From Methanobrevibacter sp. (GTDB lineage Archaea; Methanobacteriota; Methanobacteria; Methanobacteriales; Methanobacteriaceae): 64,000 nt of DNA. A program made the translations under genes and the position numbers. The notes beneath the pieces are model-generated. The model ran no database searches. It was not told the DNA's origin and saw only the letters and a program-made list of their open reading frames with translations. Shown here in pieces: positions 17,789 through 27,080 of this stretch. The stretch lies in NCBI GenBank assembly GCA_017434525.1, contig JAFRFD010000149.1, positions 41,869 to 105,868 of the forward strand, written 5' to 3'. Positions within the stretch are counted from its first letter, which is position 1; the number at the start of each line of letters is the position of its first letter.

Positions 17789-17930
17789 CAAATTACTTTT
17801 AAATTTAAGCCAAAAAAACGCAACACATCACCCAATTAAATCATACATATTAATGCGGATTATATGGATTAATTATATGCAAATTTGAGCAAATATGTAT
17901 ATTAATAATGAGTTAATATAAATTATTAAT

Positions 17931-19376
17931 ATGTCTATGGAAATTCATAATCAGCATTTGAAGAACTTATCAAATAAACTGAGCTATAAAGATTTGATTA
18001 TATTTTTAATACCATTTACAGTATTCATGGTTTATCTGTATATTTTTAATCCGGGAATTTTAAGGCCCGATACATTCAACCAGTTTCATCAAATAGCAAC
18101 ATCAACATTTGGAAATTGGCATCCTTTTTTCCATACATTTATTGATATGGTATGCCTGAATGTTTATCCTAATCCAAAATCAATTGCAATATTGCAAATC
18201 GTAACATTCTCAGCAATATGGGCTGCAATATGTAATTATTTCAGAAACGATGATGAAAAAAAGGATTTTGATAAAATATTCATTATACAGGTAATATTTA
18301 CTGCAGTCATTTCTTTAATTCCTATAAATGCCATCTATTCCATAACCATATTGAAAGACATTTTGTTTAGTTATTTCCTGTTATTGAGCTGCTTTTTAAT
18401 TAAAGTATTGCTTGATAAAAAAGAAAATGCAAGTTATTTGCTTATAACTATTTTATCTTTATCAATGGCATTTGTAGCGCAAATAAGACCAAACGGACTA
18501 TATCTTATCTTAGTGCTTCTGGTTTGCTTGTTTGTGTATTTATATAAAACAACTAAAATAAAAAAACTGTATGTCTTAGTTCCAGTATTGACCATAATCT
18601 TTATTTTACTGATAGCTTCCTTAAACATCATATATGATGTAGAAAATGACCAAAACGATGCGATATATACCAAGATAACACACATGCTAGCTGATTATGA
18701 TTTGAATCTTGACTTGAATGATGATGATAGGGATAAAATCCATGAACTTGTCAGCGAAAAAAAAATTAAAAAGCATTATAATCGGATAATTTCGGATCCA
18801 ATCAGAGATGCGGGCAATAGAAGCGTATACAATAGCGACAAATCCACTTACATTAGTTTAGCTATTAAATATTCCATAAAAAATCCTGGATATTTCATAG
18901 GTTATGTCTTTGGTTCTTCCCCAATGGTGTGGAAAGTCGTCAGAGATTGGAGCAAATTACCATATAAAACAGATATAGAAAAATCAAAACATGATTACTA
19001 TTCCACTAAAAATTTAACTCCAATAGCCAGTTATGAAGACGTGTCCATAAAAAATAAAGGAACCGAACCGTATGAACAGCTTAATTCCTTTGTGCTTGAT
19101 GTTGGAAAAAATAAGTTAACAGACACATTATTTGACAGTCCTGCATTGTACATGTATTTGTCATTCATACTGCTTGGAGCAATATATCTTTTAACAAAGT
19201 CAAAAGAAATCTTTATTGTTTATCTGCCAAACCTGTTAAATATACTAATTATTTTCGCTTCGACACCTATTCAAGATGTCAGATATCTATATCCTAATCT
19301 ATTGGTATTTTATTTCCTGATAATAATGTTACTGCCAATCTTAGCAAAACGAAAATTGGAAACAAAACAGGTTTGA
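17931..19376 (+). CDS. Multi-spanning membrane protein, probable GT-C type glycosyltransferase (DUF6020-like)
   Basis: This 481-residue protein has about ten hydrophobic helices. The first extracellular loop contains GILRPDTFNQFHQIAT and GNWHPFFHTF. An acidic residue plus His-Pro in this loop is typical of GT-C glycosyltransferases that use lipid-linked sugars. A soluble segment (about 240-390) follows helix 7. No Shine-Dalgarno is visible; ATG at 17931 or 17937 both fit. Next to a DPM1-like transferase and a GtrA flippase-like protein, it probably adds a polyprenyl-phosphate sugar to an envelope glycan. Sugar and acceptor are unknown. Confidence 0.72.
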   Translation: MSMEIHNQHLKNLSNKLSYKDLIIFLIPFTVFMVYLYIFNPGILRPDTFNQFHQIATSTFGNWHPFFHTFIDMVCLNVYPNPKSIAILQIVTFSAIWAAICNYFRNDDEKKDFDKIFIIQVIFTAVISLIPINAIYSITILKDILFSYFLLLSCFLIKVLLDKKENASYLLITILSLSMAFVAQIRPNGLYLILVLLVCLFVYLYKTTKIKKLYVLVPVLTIIFILLIASLNIIYDVENDQNDAIYTKITHMLADYDLNLDLNDDDRDKIHELVSEKKIKKHYNRIISDPIRDAGNRSVYNSDKSTYISLAIKYSIKNPGYFIGYVFGSSPMVWKVVRDWSKLPYKTDIEKSKHDYYSTKNLTPIASYEDVSIKNKGTEPYEQLNSFVLDVGKNKLTDTLFDSPALYMYLSFILLGAIYLLTKSKEIFIVYLPNLLNILIIFASTPIQDVRYLYPNLLVFYFLIIMLLPILAKRKLETKQV

Positions 19377-19508
19377 TTCAAGACAACTAATTTCAAACCA
19401 CCTCATAAAAAATATATCCTAAAACATAGAAATGAAAACATATACTCTTATGATTGAAATAAAGCTAAAAAAGGTAACTAAATGATAATGAAATAAGAAG
19501 GTCGCATT

Positions 19509-20435
19509 ATGAAAACTGCAATTTTAATTCCATGTTATAACGAGGCAAAAACCATTGAAAAAGTGGTAACCGATTTTAAAAAAGCAATGCCCCATGCAGA
19601 TATTTATGTTTATGACAATAACTCCACAGATAATACTGACAAAATAGCAAAAGATGCTGGAGCGATTGTTAAATACGAATATCAGCAAGGAAAAGGTAAT
19701 GTTGTAAGATCAATGTTTCGTGAAATCAAAGCGGACTGCTATATCATGGTTGATGGGGATGACACATATCCTGCAGAACCTGCAAAAGAATTCGAAAAAT
19801 TAATCTTGAACGGCGAAGCTGACATGGTAATTGGAGATAGACTTTCATCAACTTATTTTGAAGAAAATGACAGGCCTTTTCACAATACTGGAAATAGAAT
19901 GGTTCGTAAATTCATAAATATGTTTTTTAAAAGTGATTTGAACGACATTATGACCGGAATGAGGGCATTTAGTTATAATTTTGTTAAATCTTTTCCGATT
20001 CAATCAAAAGAGTTTGAAATTGAAACTGAAATGAGCGTATTTGCACTTATAAACAACTTCAAAATTAAAGAAATTCCTGTCGAGTATAGGGACCGTATTG
20101 AAGGCAGCGAATCAAAACTCAACACATACCGCGATGGCTATAAAGTCATCATGATGATTGTTGCTTTAATCCGTGACGAAAAGCCATTACTTTTCTTTTC
20201 TATAATATCATTAATCCTTTTAATAATTGCGGGAATCTACTTTTTCCCAATTTTATTTAAATATTTTTCAACAGGTTACGTTTTGAAAATACCAACATTG
20301 ATAGTGATTTCAACTGTGGTTATTGTAGCATGCATAATATTCTTTGTAGGAGTAATCTTGCACGTGTTAAAAAAACAACATTCAGAGAATCTGGAACACC
20401 ACTTGATTTTACTAAATGAATTAAAAAAAGAGTGA
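19509..20435 (+). CDS. Family 2 glycosyltransferase, dolichyl-phosphate mannosyl/glucosyltransferase type
   Basis: This 308-residue protein has a GT-A domain (about 1-225) with IPCYNEAKTIEKV, DNNSTDNT and VDGDDTYPAE, the Asp-x-Asp-type metal site, and two membrane helices at the end (about 228-285). This architecture matches enzymes that load a sugar from a nucleotide donor onto polyprenyl phosphate on the cytoplasmic face. AAGGT precedes the ATG. The GtrA-like gene follows within 5 nt, the usual companion that flips or presents the lipid-linked sugar. Confidence 0.88.
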   Translation: MKTAILIPCYNEAKTIEKVVTDFKKAMPHADIYVYDNNSTDNTDKIAKDAGAIVKYEYQQGKGNVVRSMFREIKADCYIMVDGDDTYPAEPAKEFEKLILNGEADMVIGDRLSSTYFEENDRPFHNTGNRMVRKFINMFFKSDLNDIMTGMRAFSYNFVKSFPIQSKEFEIETEMSVFALINNFKIKEIPVEYRDRIEGSESKLNTYRDGYKVIMMIVALIRDEKPLLFFSIISLILLIIAGIYFFPILFKYFSTGYVLKIPTLIVISTVVIVACIIFFVGVILHVLKKQHSENLEHHLILLNELKKE

Positions 20436-20439
20436 TAAG

Positions 20440-20862
20440 TTGATAGATAAACTTTTTAAGCAACGTACTGACAACATATTCCTACAATTCTTCAGATATA
20501 TCTTTGTGGGCGGAACAGCATTTGTTGTTGATTTCTTCTTTTTATACTTCTTTAGCGACATCTGCGGAATATATTATTTAATTTCAGGAATATTATCTTT
20601 TATAATATCAGTTTTAGTTAATTATTTAATGAGTATAAAATGGGTATTTAATCAAGACGACATCGAAAACAGAATCATGGAATTCAACCTATTCCTAATT
20701 ATAAGTACAATAGGTTTAATTTTTACAGAAATTTTATTATATGTATTTACTGATATTATAGGATTATATTATTTGATTTCTAAAATACTTGCAGCAATAA
20801 TAGTATTATTTTGGAATTTTATTGCAAGAAGAGTCATGTTTTATGGAAAACAAATTATATGA
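20440..20862 (+). CDS. GtrA-like membrane protein
   Basis: This 140-residue protein has four predicted helices and the GtrA family start FFRYIFVGGTAFVVDFFFLY. GtrA proteins are thought to move polyprenyl-phosphate sugars across the membrane or help the transferase do so. Translation starts at TTG; the GAGTGAT of the preceding stop region acts as ribosome binding site, giving coupling to the glycosyltransferase gene. Confidence 0.88.
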   Translation: MIDKLFKQRTDNIFLQFFRYIFVGGTAFVVDFFFLYFFSDICGIYYLISGILSFIISVLVNYLMSIKWVFNQDDIENRIMEFNLFLIISTIGLIFTEILLYVFTDIIGLYYLISKILAAIIVLFWNFIARRVMFYGKQII

Positions 20863-20906
20863 GATTATCTAGAAAAATTTAAAAAAAAGAATAAAGAGAA
20901 AAATAG

Positions 20907-21185
20907 CTATAAATCTTTTAACATGTTAGCTATATCTTCTTTTGAATAACCTAAACGTACAAAAAGACTTTTAATAGGTTCGGTTTCTGGAATTACACCT
21001 AGCTCTCTCCAACTTTTGAAATCATTTTTCATAATTCCATTAATTAAAAGTTGAATAGTGATTAAGTCTTCACTTTTAACGGCTATAAATGCATCTTCAT
21101 CTTCAAAAACATTTTCTGGATCAATTAAAGTCAAATTACCTGCTATATCTTTTTTCACTATTGCATTGTCAATTTTGTACGCCAT
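20907..21185 (-). CDS. Small acidic protein of unknown function
   Basis: I do not recognise this 92-residue protein. It has no membrane segment, signal or cysteine motif, and looks like a small globular alpha/beta domain ending in a helix (SKEDIANMLKDL). GTGGTATT precedes the start. It lies 54 nt downstream of iorB on the same strand, so it may be the last gene of the iorAB transcript. Confidence 0.65.
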   Translation of the reverse strand: MAYKIDNAIVKKDIAGNLTLIDPENVFEDEDAFIAVKSEDLITIQLLINGIMKNDFKSWRELGVIPETEPIKSLFVRLGYSKEDIANMLKDL

Positions 21186-21239
21186 AATACCACAACTTTT
21201 TTATCTAGTTTAAAATATATTGAAAATACTATTTAAAAT

Positions 21240-21824
21240 TTAACCTTTGATAGATTTATATCCACTTTCAATAGCTTTTAAATTCATTTCATGGAATTTA
21301 GGTTTTAAATTATTTTTCATTGCATCGATTACTGATTCTTTTGACAGAGGGAAATTATCATCAGCAGTAACGGCTCCCAAAAGAACCATGTTTAAAGCTA
21401 AAACACTGCCTGCCTCAATAGCCAACTCAGTTCCGTTGATTGGCAAAACATGTTTGAAGTTTTCTTTCAATACATTTGTTATATTGTCTACACTTGGATA
21501 AGGCTTATCTGTTGAAGACGGAACAATAGGATGAGTATTGTAAACTATTTTAGTTTCTGAGTTTACCTTATCAAGTCCCCTTATTGTTTCAATTGGTTCG
21601 AAGGCAAGCAACATGTCTGCGCCCTGATTTGGAATGATTGATGAATTGAATCCGCCGATTTTTAATTCGGTAGAGACTGATCCACCTCTTTGAGACATTC
21701 CATGAATTTCACTCATCACTACATCCAAACCCTGATTCATTGCAGCTTCACCGATAATTGTAGAGGTTTTGATAATTCCTTGACCTCCTACGCCACAAAT
21801 ATAAATACTATAATGATTATCCAT
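21240..21824 (-). CDS. iorB: Indolepyruvate:ferredoxin oxidoreductase, beta subunit
   Basis: This 194-residue protein is of the 2-oxoacid:acceptor oxidoreductase gamma/beta type: YICGVGGQGIIKTSTIIGEA at the start, SEIHGMSQRGGSVSTELKIG, and PNQGADMLLAFEPIE. It pairs with IorA to convert arylpyruvates to arylacetyl-CoA and CO2 with ferredoxin, or the reverse in autotrophic methanogens. AGGTGAGAAA precedes the ATG and the gene begins 4 nt after the iorA stop. Confidence 0.95.
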   Translation of the reverse strand: MDNHYSIYICGVGGQGIIKTSTIIGEAAMNQGLDVVMSEIHGMSQRGGSVSTELKIGGFNSSIIPNQGADMLLAFEPIETIRGLDKVNSETKIVYNTHPIVPSSTDKPYPSVDNITNVLKENFKHVLPINGTELAIEAGSVLALNMVLLGAVTADDNFPLSKESVIDAMKNNLKPKFHEMNLKAIESGYKSIKG

Positions 21825-21828
21825 TTTC

Positions 21829-23721
21829 TCACCTACCTGCCTCTAATGCGCCATATTTACAAACTTGAATACATACATTACATCCGTCACATTGGGATTT
21901 ATCTACAGTGATTTTTCCATTCATTTTTGAAATGGCAGGACAAGCCAATTCACTTACACACTTATCACAGTTGTTACAGTTACTTTCAATAAAGTTGACT
22001 GGAGGTTTTTTGGTTAAACCTTTGATTAATGTACAAGGTGCCTTTGAAACGATGACTGCCGCATCATCCCTTTGAAATGCCTCAACATATGTTTTTACAA
22101 CCTGATCCAAATTAAATGGATTGATTACACGCACATAATCGCATCCACATGCGGCTGCCAGTTTACGAATGGACACTTCCGGAGCCTCATCCCCCATTCC
22201 ATCTATTGGAATTCCAGGGTTTGGCTGACCGCCTGTCATTGCAGTAATTCTGTTGTCCAAAACTGTTAAGACAAAGTTATGCTTGTTGTGGACTGCATTG
22301 ATTAATGGTGAAATACCGCTGTGGAAAAATGTTGAATCTCCAATGAAACTTGCTACCTTTTGGTCTGTTGAAACTGAAAATCCACATCCGTCCCCTACAC
22401 TGGAACCCATTGACAACAGGTAATCCGCACAATTGTAAGGAGGATTGATTCCTAAAGTGTAACATCCAATATCTGATGCAAATATTACATCAGATGCTTT
22501 AAGGCCTAACTCTTCAATAGCCTTGTTGATTCCATAATACATTGCCCTGTGAGGGCATCCTGCACACAATACAGGTGCTCTTGAAGGAATGTCGTCTTGC
22601 AATTTTTCCAAACTTGATGAAAATTTGATGGTTTTGTCTTCTGCAAAGTCTAATATTTTATTTAATCCTTCAGCGACCACATCTGAATTGAATTCATGAT
22701 AAAGAGGGAATGTTCCGTCCAGTTTACCGTGGACTGTAACGTTTAGTTTTTTAGCTCCGATTGTTGCCAATGTATCCCTTTCAATGATTGGGTCGACTTC
22801 CTCTACAATGAATACCTCATCCAAATCACTTAAAAATTCTGCCACCTTATCCTGCGGGAACGGGTAGGAAAATCCTAATTTTAAGATATCAATGTCCAAA
22901 TCATTGAATTTGACAACATCATGAGCGTAATTATATGCACTGCTTGAAGCGATTAAACCATATTTCTTATCACTGGAAAATTCAATTTTTTTGTTGAATT
23001 CGCTTTTATTGGTTACATCCTCGATTTTATGAATCTTATCCCATAATCGGACATGCATATCTCCGGCGAATGCAGGAACAGGAACATATTTTGATGGGTC
23101 TTTTTTGAAGTGACCCCTCCTCCAGTGATTGTCATTGTTTGATGAGTTGTCTTTAACATCACCGAATTCGACAACCCCTCTCATGTGGGATACACGGGTG
23201 GTTGTGCGGACAATTACCGGAATATTGAACTGTTCAGACAATTCAAATGCATATTTAACCATATCCTTTACTTCCTGACAGTTGGAAGGTTCCAAGATGG
23301 GCACGTTAGCTATTCTTGCATAATTACGTGTGTCCTGTTCGTTTTGAGATGAGAACAATGACGGGTCATCTGCAGATAAAATAACCATACCGCCATTAAC
23401 GCCTGAATATGCGGTTGTCATAAATGAATCCGCCGCAACATTCATCCCCACATGCTTCATGAATGTAAATGACCGAAGTCCGGAAGCGGCAGCGGTTGCG
23501 GCAACTTCCATTGCAACTTTTTCATTGGTAGAAAATTCAAAATAAATATTAGCATCTTTTGCTAACACTGATAATACATTTCCAATTTCTGATGAAGGAG
23601 TTCCGGGATAGGTAGCTGCAATAGAAACACCTGCTTCTATAACACCTCTTACAGCAGCTTCATTACCAAGTAAAAATTGTTTATCACCTGACACTCCTGT
23701 GACTAATTCTTTTAAATTCAT
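21829..23721 (-). CDS. iorA: Indolepyruvate:ferredoxin oxidoreductase, alpha subunit
   Basis: This is a 630-residue protein from ATG 23721, supported by GAGGA 8 nt upstream; an upstream in-frame start would add 17 residues without homology. The N-terminal half carries the pyrimidine-binding domain (ATYPGTPSSEIG). The thiamine-pyrophosphate site is near CAGCPHRAMYYGIN and GDSTFFHSGI. Two [4Fe-4S] motifs end the protein: CNNCDKCVSELACP and CDGCNVCIQVCKYGA. With IorB it links aromatic amino-acid-derived 2-oxoacids to ferredoxin. It is divergent from tfrB with about 105 nt of A/T-rich promoter sequence between. Confidence 0.96.
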   Translation of the reverse strand: MNLKELVTGVSGDKQFLLGNEAAVRGVIEAGVSIAATYPGTPSSEIGNVLSVLAKDANIYFEFSTNEKVAMEVAATAAASGLRSFTFMKHVGMNVAADSFMTTAYSGVNGGMVILSADDPSLFSSQNEQDTRNYARIANVPILEPSNCQEVKDMVKYAFELSEQFNIPVIVRTTTRVSHMRGVVEFGDVKDNSSNNDNHWRRGHFKKDPSKYVPVPAFAGDMHVRLWDKIHKIEDVTNKSEFNKKIEFSSDKKYGLIASSSAYNYAHDVVKFNDLDIDILKLGFSYPFPQDKVAEFLSDLDEVFIVEEVDPIIERDTLATIGAKKLNVTVHGKLDGTFPLYHEFNSDVVAEGLNKILDFAEDKTIKFSSSLEKLQDDIPSRAPVLCAGCPHRAMYYGINKAIEELGLKASDVIFASDIGCYTLGINPPYNCADYLLSMGSSVGDGCGFSVSTDQKVASFIGDSTFFHSGISPLINAVHNKHNFVLTVLDNRITAMTGGQPNPGIPIDGMGDEAPEVSIRKLAAACGCDYVRVINPFNLDQVVKTYVEAFQRDDAAVIVSKAPCTLIKGLTKKPPVNFIESNCNNCDKCVSELACPAISKMNGKITVDKSQCDGCNVCIQVCKYGALEAGR

Positions 23722-23829
23722 TATATTTTCCTCAAAATAATCATTAATACAATATATTATATAATACTTCAAACTATAAATAATATATTATAATGTTTTA
23801 TAAGCTTTTAATTATTTAGGAGAGGAATG

Positions 23830-25302
23830 ATGATTAAAGTATATGTTTCAAGATTTGACCCTGAAACTGATAAAGAACCCCATTTAGAGTGTTATGAAAT
23901 AGAACAAACACCTCACATGAAAGTTCTTGATGCATTGCAAGCCATCAACGAGAAATACAATGCAGACATCAGTTTTAGAAGTTCCTGTAGGGCAGGACAA
24001 TGTGGATCTTGTGGAATTTTATTTAAGGGAAATGGAGCTCTCGCATGTCAAAAAGAAATAAAAGACGGAGCCATTATCGAACCCCTTAATTTCCCGGTTA
24101 TTAAAGATTTAATTGTTGACAAATCAAGTATTGAAGCCAAGGTCAAGGATTTGGAATTATCCCTGCAATGCAATCACAAAAATGAACTTGATACAAGCAT
24201 AACCAAAGAGGACACTCAGGATACCAAAAAGGTTAGAAGCTGTATCGAATGTTACTCCTGTTATTCAACTTGTCCGGTTGTCAATATTGCAACTGAGGAT
24301 TTTGGTGGACCTTACCTGATGAGATACATGCGTAAGTTTGAAACCGACCCTAGGGATAACTTTGACAGGCTTAAGGAAGCATTGGATGAAGGTTTATATA
24401 ACTGTACCAGCTGCGGCAAATGTTTGGCCGTTTGTCCTAAAAACATCAACACATTCGGAGACGCAATAGAAAAAATGAGAGCCATTGCAGTCGCCAACGG
24501 TTCAGGACCTCTTCCAGAGCATGTTGCATTCAAGGAAAATATCCTGGAAAACGGAAGGTCCATAAAAACCGATAAACCCTCATTTATCGAAGAAGTTGAA
24601 AATTATACCGGTTCAAAGGTCGCTTTCTTTACAGGATGTATGGTGGACTATAAATTCCCTGAACTTGGACATAAATTAGTTAAAATTTTAAAAGAAAATG
24701 GCATTGACATTGATGTTCCTGAAGGCCAGGTCTGCTGTGGATCCCCACTTTTAAGAACCGGGCAAACCGACATCGTTCAAGACCTTGTAGATAAAAATAA
24801 AGAGGTCTTCAAAGATTATGACACAATTATTACAATATGTTCCGGCTGTGGGGCGACATTGAAAAACAACCATCCGGAATTTGGTTCAAAATTACATGTA
24901 ATGGACATTAGTGAATTTTTAGTTGACAAACTTGACACTAGCAAACTAAAAGAAGTCAATATGACCGTTACATATCATGACCCATGCCATTTGGGCAGAG
25001 GACAAGGCATTAAGGATGCGCCAAGGGATATAATTGAAAAAATACCTGGTGTTGAATTTAAGGAAATGCTCTATCCTTGCCAATGTTGTGGTGCTGGTGG
25101 AGGAATTAAATCCGGAAAGCCAGAAATTGCGCTTGAACTATCCCAATCAAAAGCAGAAATGATTAAGGATACAGGTTCAGATGCAGTCATTACAATTTGT
25201 CCATTCTGTCAGTTGAATTTACAGGATGGTCTCGATTCCATAGGTTGTGAAGACATAAAATGTATGCACCTATTGGAATTGTTAGATAAAGCATACCAAT
25301 AA
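23830..25302 (+). CDS. tfrB: CoM/CoB thiol:fumarate reductase iron-sulfur subunit
   Basis: This 490-residue protein has three modules. The first is a plant-type [2Fe-2S] ferredoxin domain with CRAGQCGSC. The second is a [4Fe-4S] pair, CIECYSCYSTCP and CTSCGKCLAVCP, like SdhB and HdrC. The third is an HdrB-like half with two CCG motifs (GQVCCGSP and PCQCCGAGGG) that handles CoM-CoB disulfide chemistry. This SdhB-HdrCB fusion defines TfrB, which with TfrA reduces fumarate to succinate using coenzymes M and B. TfrA is not in this window. ATG codons at 23827 and 23830 both fit AGGAGAGGA; the second has better spacing. Confidence 0.94.
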   Translation: MIKVYVSRFDPETDKEPHLECYEIEQTPHMKVLDALQAINEKYNADISFRSSCRAGQCGSCGILFKGNGALACQKEIKDGAIIEPLNFPVIKDLIVDKSSIEAKVKDLELSLQCNHKNELDTSITKEDTQDTKKVRSCIECYSCYSTCPVVNIATEDFGGPYLMRYMRKFETDPRDNFDRLKEALDEGLYNCTSCGKCLAVCPKNINTFGDAIEKMRAIAVANGSGPLPEHVAFKENILENGRSIKTDKPSFIEEVENYTGSKVAFFTGCMVDYKFPELGHKLVKILKENGIDIDVPEGQVCCGSPLLRTGQTDIVQDLVDKNKEVFKDYDTIITICSGCGATLKNNHPEFGSKLHVMDISEFLVDKLDTSKLKEVNMTVTYHDPCHLGRGQGIKDAPRDIIEKIPGVEFKEMLYPCQCCGAGGGIKSGKPEIALELSQSKAEMIKDTGSDAVITICPFCQLNLQDGLDSIGCEDIKCMHLLELLDKAYQ

Positions 25303-25317
25303 GAATTAAATTAGGAG

Positions 25318-26226
25318 TTGATTAAAATAAGCGACAGTGCAGTGAGTGAACAAAAGGTAATGGAAACCGCTTCCATGAGTTCTCCTGAAAAAAAAGAAGA
25401 AAGCACTGACGAGAAAAAATCAACTTCAACAAAAAAAGCAAAATCAATAAAGCAATCCAGAGGCACAGCCAGAGCTAAGCTTGTAAGAAAACAGGAAGAA
25501 AAGGAAATAAGCCTTTTTAAAGAAAATATCTACATAGTTTTTGTGGAATGTGAAACTCCTGGAAATATCGGATTTCTTGCAAGGACAATGGCAAACTTTG
25601 GATTAAAAAATCTAGTGCTGATTAACCCTCCAACATTGACAAATGAAGCATATTATCAGGCTACACACGGAAAATACATTGTTGAAAACGCTAAAATATT
25701 TCCAACCCTTGATGATTTCTATCAATCCCAAAGAATTGAATTTAAAGTTGCTTCAACTGGAATGGCCGGAGGCAGTTACAATTTATCAAGAATCCCCCTC
25801 AGACCGGAGGAACTTGGTAAATCAATGAACGTTTCCAATAAAATAGCTATTTTATTTGGAAGAGAAGGTAACGGACTTACAAATAAAGAGATTGATAATT
25901 GTGACATTTGTGTTTCAATCCCAACCGATCCGACTTACCCAATAATGAATATATCCCATGCGGCTGCAATCATATTCTATGAATTGTTTAAAAACAAACA
26001 TGAATATGGAGTCCAGGGATTAAGTGAAAGTTCACAACTGGAAAAAGACTATCTGGTTAAAGACATGAAAGAATTGATTGACTATTTGGATATTCCAGAG
26101 CATAAAAAAAGAAATGGTCTTAAAACATTCAATAACATTATTTCAAGAGCATTCATAACAGGACGAGAAGCACATACCTTCAAAGGCATATTAAGACGAT
26201 TAAAAAATAAGATTGGTGAACAATGA
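25318..26226 (+). CDS. TrmH/SpoU-type RNA methyltransferase (TrmJ-like)
   Basis: The catalytic SPOUT domain is residues about 66-235: VFVECETPGNIGFLART, LFGREGNGLTNKEI and SIPTDPTYPIMNISHAAAII, which form the trefoil knot that binds S-adenosylmethionine. The likely reaction is 2'-O-methylation of tRNA. The first 65 residues are a Lys/Glu/Ser-rich tail, unusual in length. The start is uncertain. The frame opens with TTG at 25318 directly after AGGAG, too close for normal use; later GTG (25342) or ATG (25360) starts are possible and would only shorten the tail. The stop overlaps the next gene by 4 nt. Confidence 0.85.
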   Translation: MIKISDSAVSEQKVMETASMSSPEKKEESTDEKKSTSTKKAKSIKQSRGTARAKLVRKQEEKEISLFKENIYIVFVECETPGNIGFLARTMANFGLKNLVLINPPTLTNEAYYQATHGKYIVENAKIFPTLDDFYQSQRIEFKVASTGMAGGSYNLSRIPLRPEELGKSMNVSNKIAILFGREGNGLTNKEIDNCDICVSIPTDPTYPIMNISHAAAIIFYELFKNKHEYGVQGLSESSQLEKDYLVKDMKELIDYLDIPEHKKRNGLKTFNNIISRAFITGREAHTFKGILRRLKNKIGEQ

Positions 26227-27053
26227 GAAGACCGAGGATTGTAGATTTCAGCAGATTTATCCTAAAATACATATTTAATTGGAGATTTTGGATAGCGGAA
26301 ATTACTAAAAAATCAAAGATTTATAAAAAAGTAATTGATTTAACCCTATTTAAGGATGATGAAATTATTGTTATCCCAAATACCATAAATATTAATAAGA
26401 AAATCGAATCGGAAGGCTCTGAGTTCTTACCGACTGCAGTAATTAAAGAAGTGATAAAACGCACTGATGATATCGTCATAATGGACACCTGCCTTTGCAG
26501 AACTTCCAATAATTGTCAAGACTACCCTCAAGACTTAGGATGCATCTTCCTTGGACCGACAGCAAGAAAAATTCCAAAGCACATCAGTAAAAAAGCAACC
26601 GTTGAAGAAGCCTTGGCTCAAGTGGATAAAGCAGATGCTGCCGGATTAAGTCATATTATTGGAAGAAATAGAATTGATACTGTCTGGATGAACGTGCGCC
26701 CTGGAAAAGGGCTTTTGACAATATGTCACTGCTGTCCGTGCTGTTGTTTGTGGAAAGTATATCCTAATTTAGACACAGACATTAGCGACAAATTAGAAAA
26801 ATTGGATGGCGTTGATGTTGAACTTCACGAAGAAAACTGTAAAAAGTGTAAAAAGTGCTTGGATGAAGTCTGCATGTTCAATGCTATCAGTTTTAAAAAT
26901 AATAAAATTACTATTGACAATGAGATTTGCAGAGGCTGTGGCCTTTGCGCCAATGTCTGTAAATTCGATGCGATTTCAGTTAGCTACACTGATAAAACCA
27001 TTGACAATGTGGTTAACAGAATCGAAGATTTAATTGAAATAAAAGAATTATAA
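26223..27053 (+). CDS. Ferredoxin-domain iron-sulfur protein with Cys-rich central motif
   Basis: In this 276-residue protein, residues about 85-100 contain DTCLCRTSNNCQ and about 165 contains TICHCCPCCCLW, a dense cysteine cluster. The last third is a 2x[4Fe-4S] ferredoxin domain (CKKCKKCLDEVC and CRGCGLCANVCKF). The first 75 residues are basic and hydrophobic. The family is found in anaerobes, but its reaction is unknown to me; electron transfer is likely. ATGA overlap couples it to the RNA methyltransferase gene. No signal peptide is clear. Confidence 0.82.
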   Translation: MRRPRIVDFSRFILKYIFNWRFWIAEITKKSKIYKKVIDLTLFKDDEIIVIPNTININKKIESEGSEFLPTAVIKEVIKRTDDIVIMDTCLCRTSNNCQDYPQDLGCIFLGPTARKIPKHISKKATVEEALAQVDKADAAGLSHIIGRNRIDTVWMNVRPGKGLLTICHCCPCCCLWKVYPNLDTDISDKLEKLDGVDVELHEENCKKCKKCLDEVCMFNAISFKNNKITIDNEICRGCGLCANVCKFDAISVSYTDKTIDNVVNRIEDLIEIKEL

Positions 27054-27080
27054 TACTTATTAAATTACTTGTGTGAAAAA

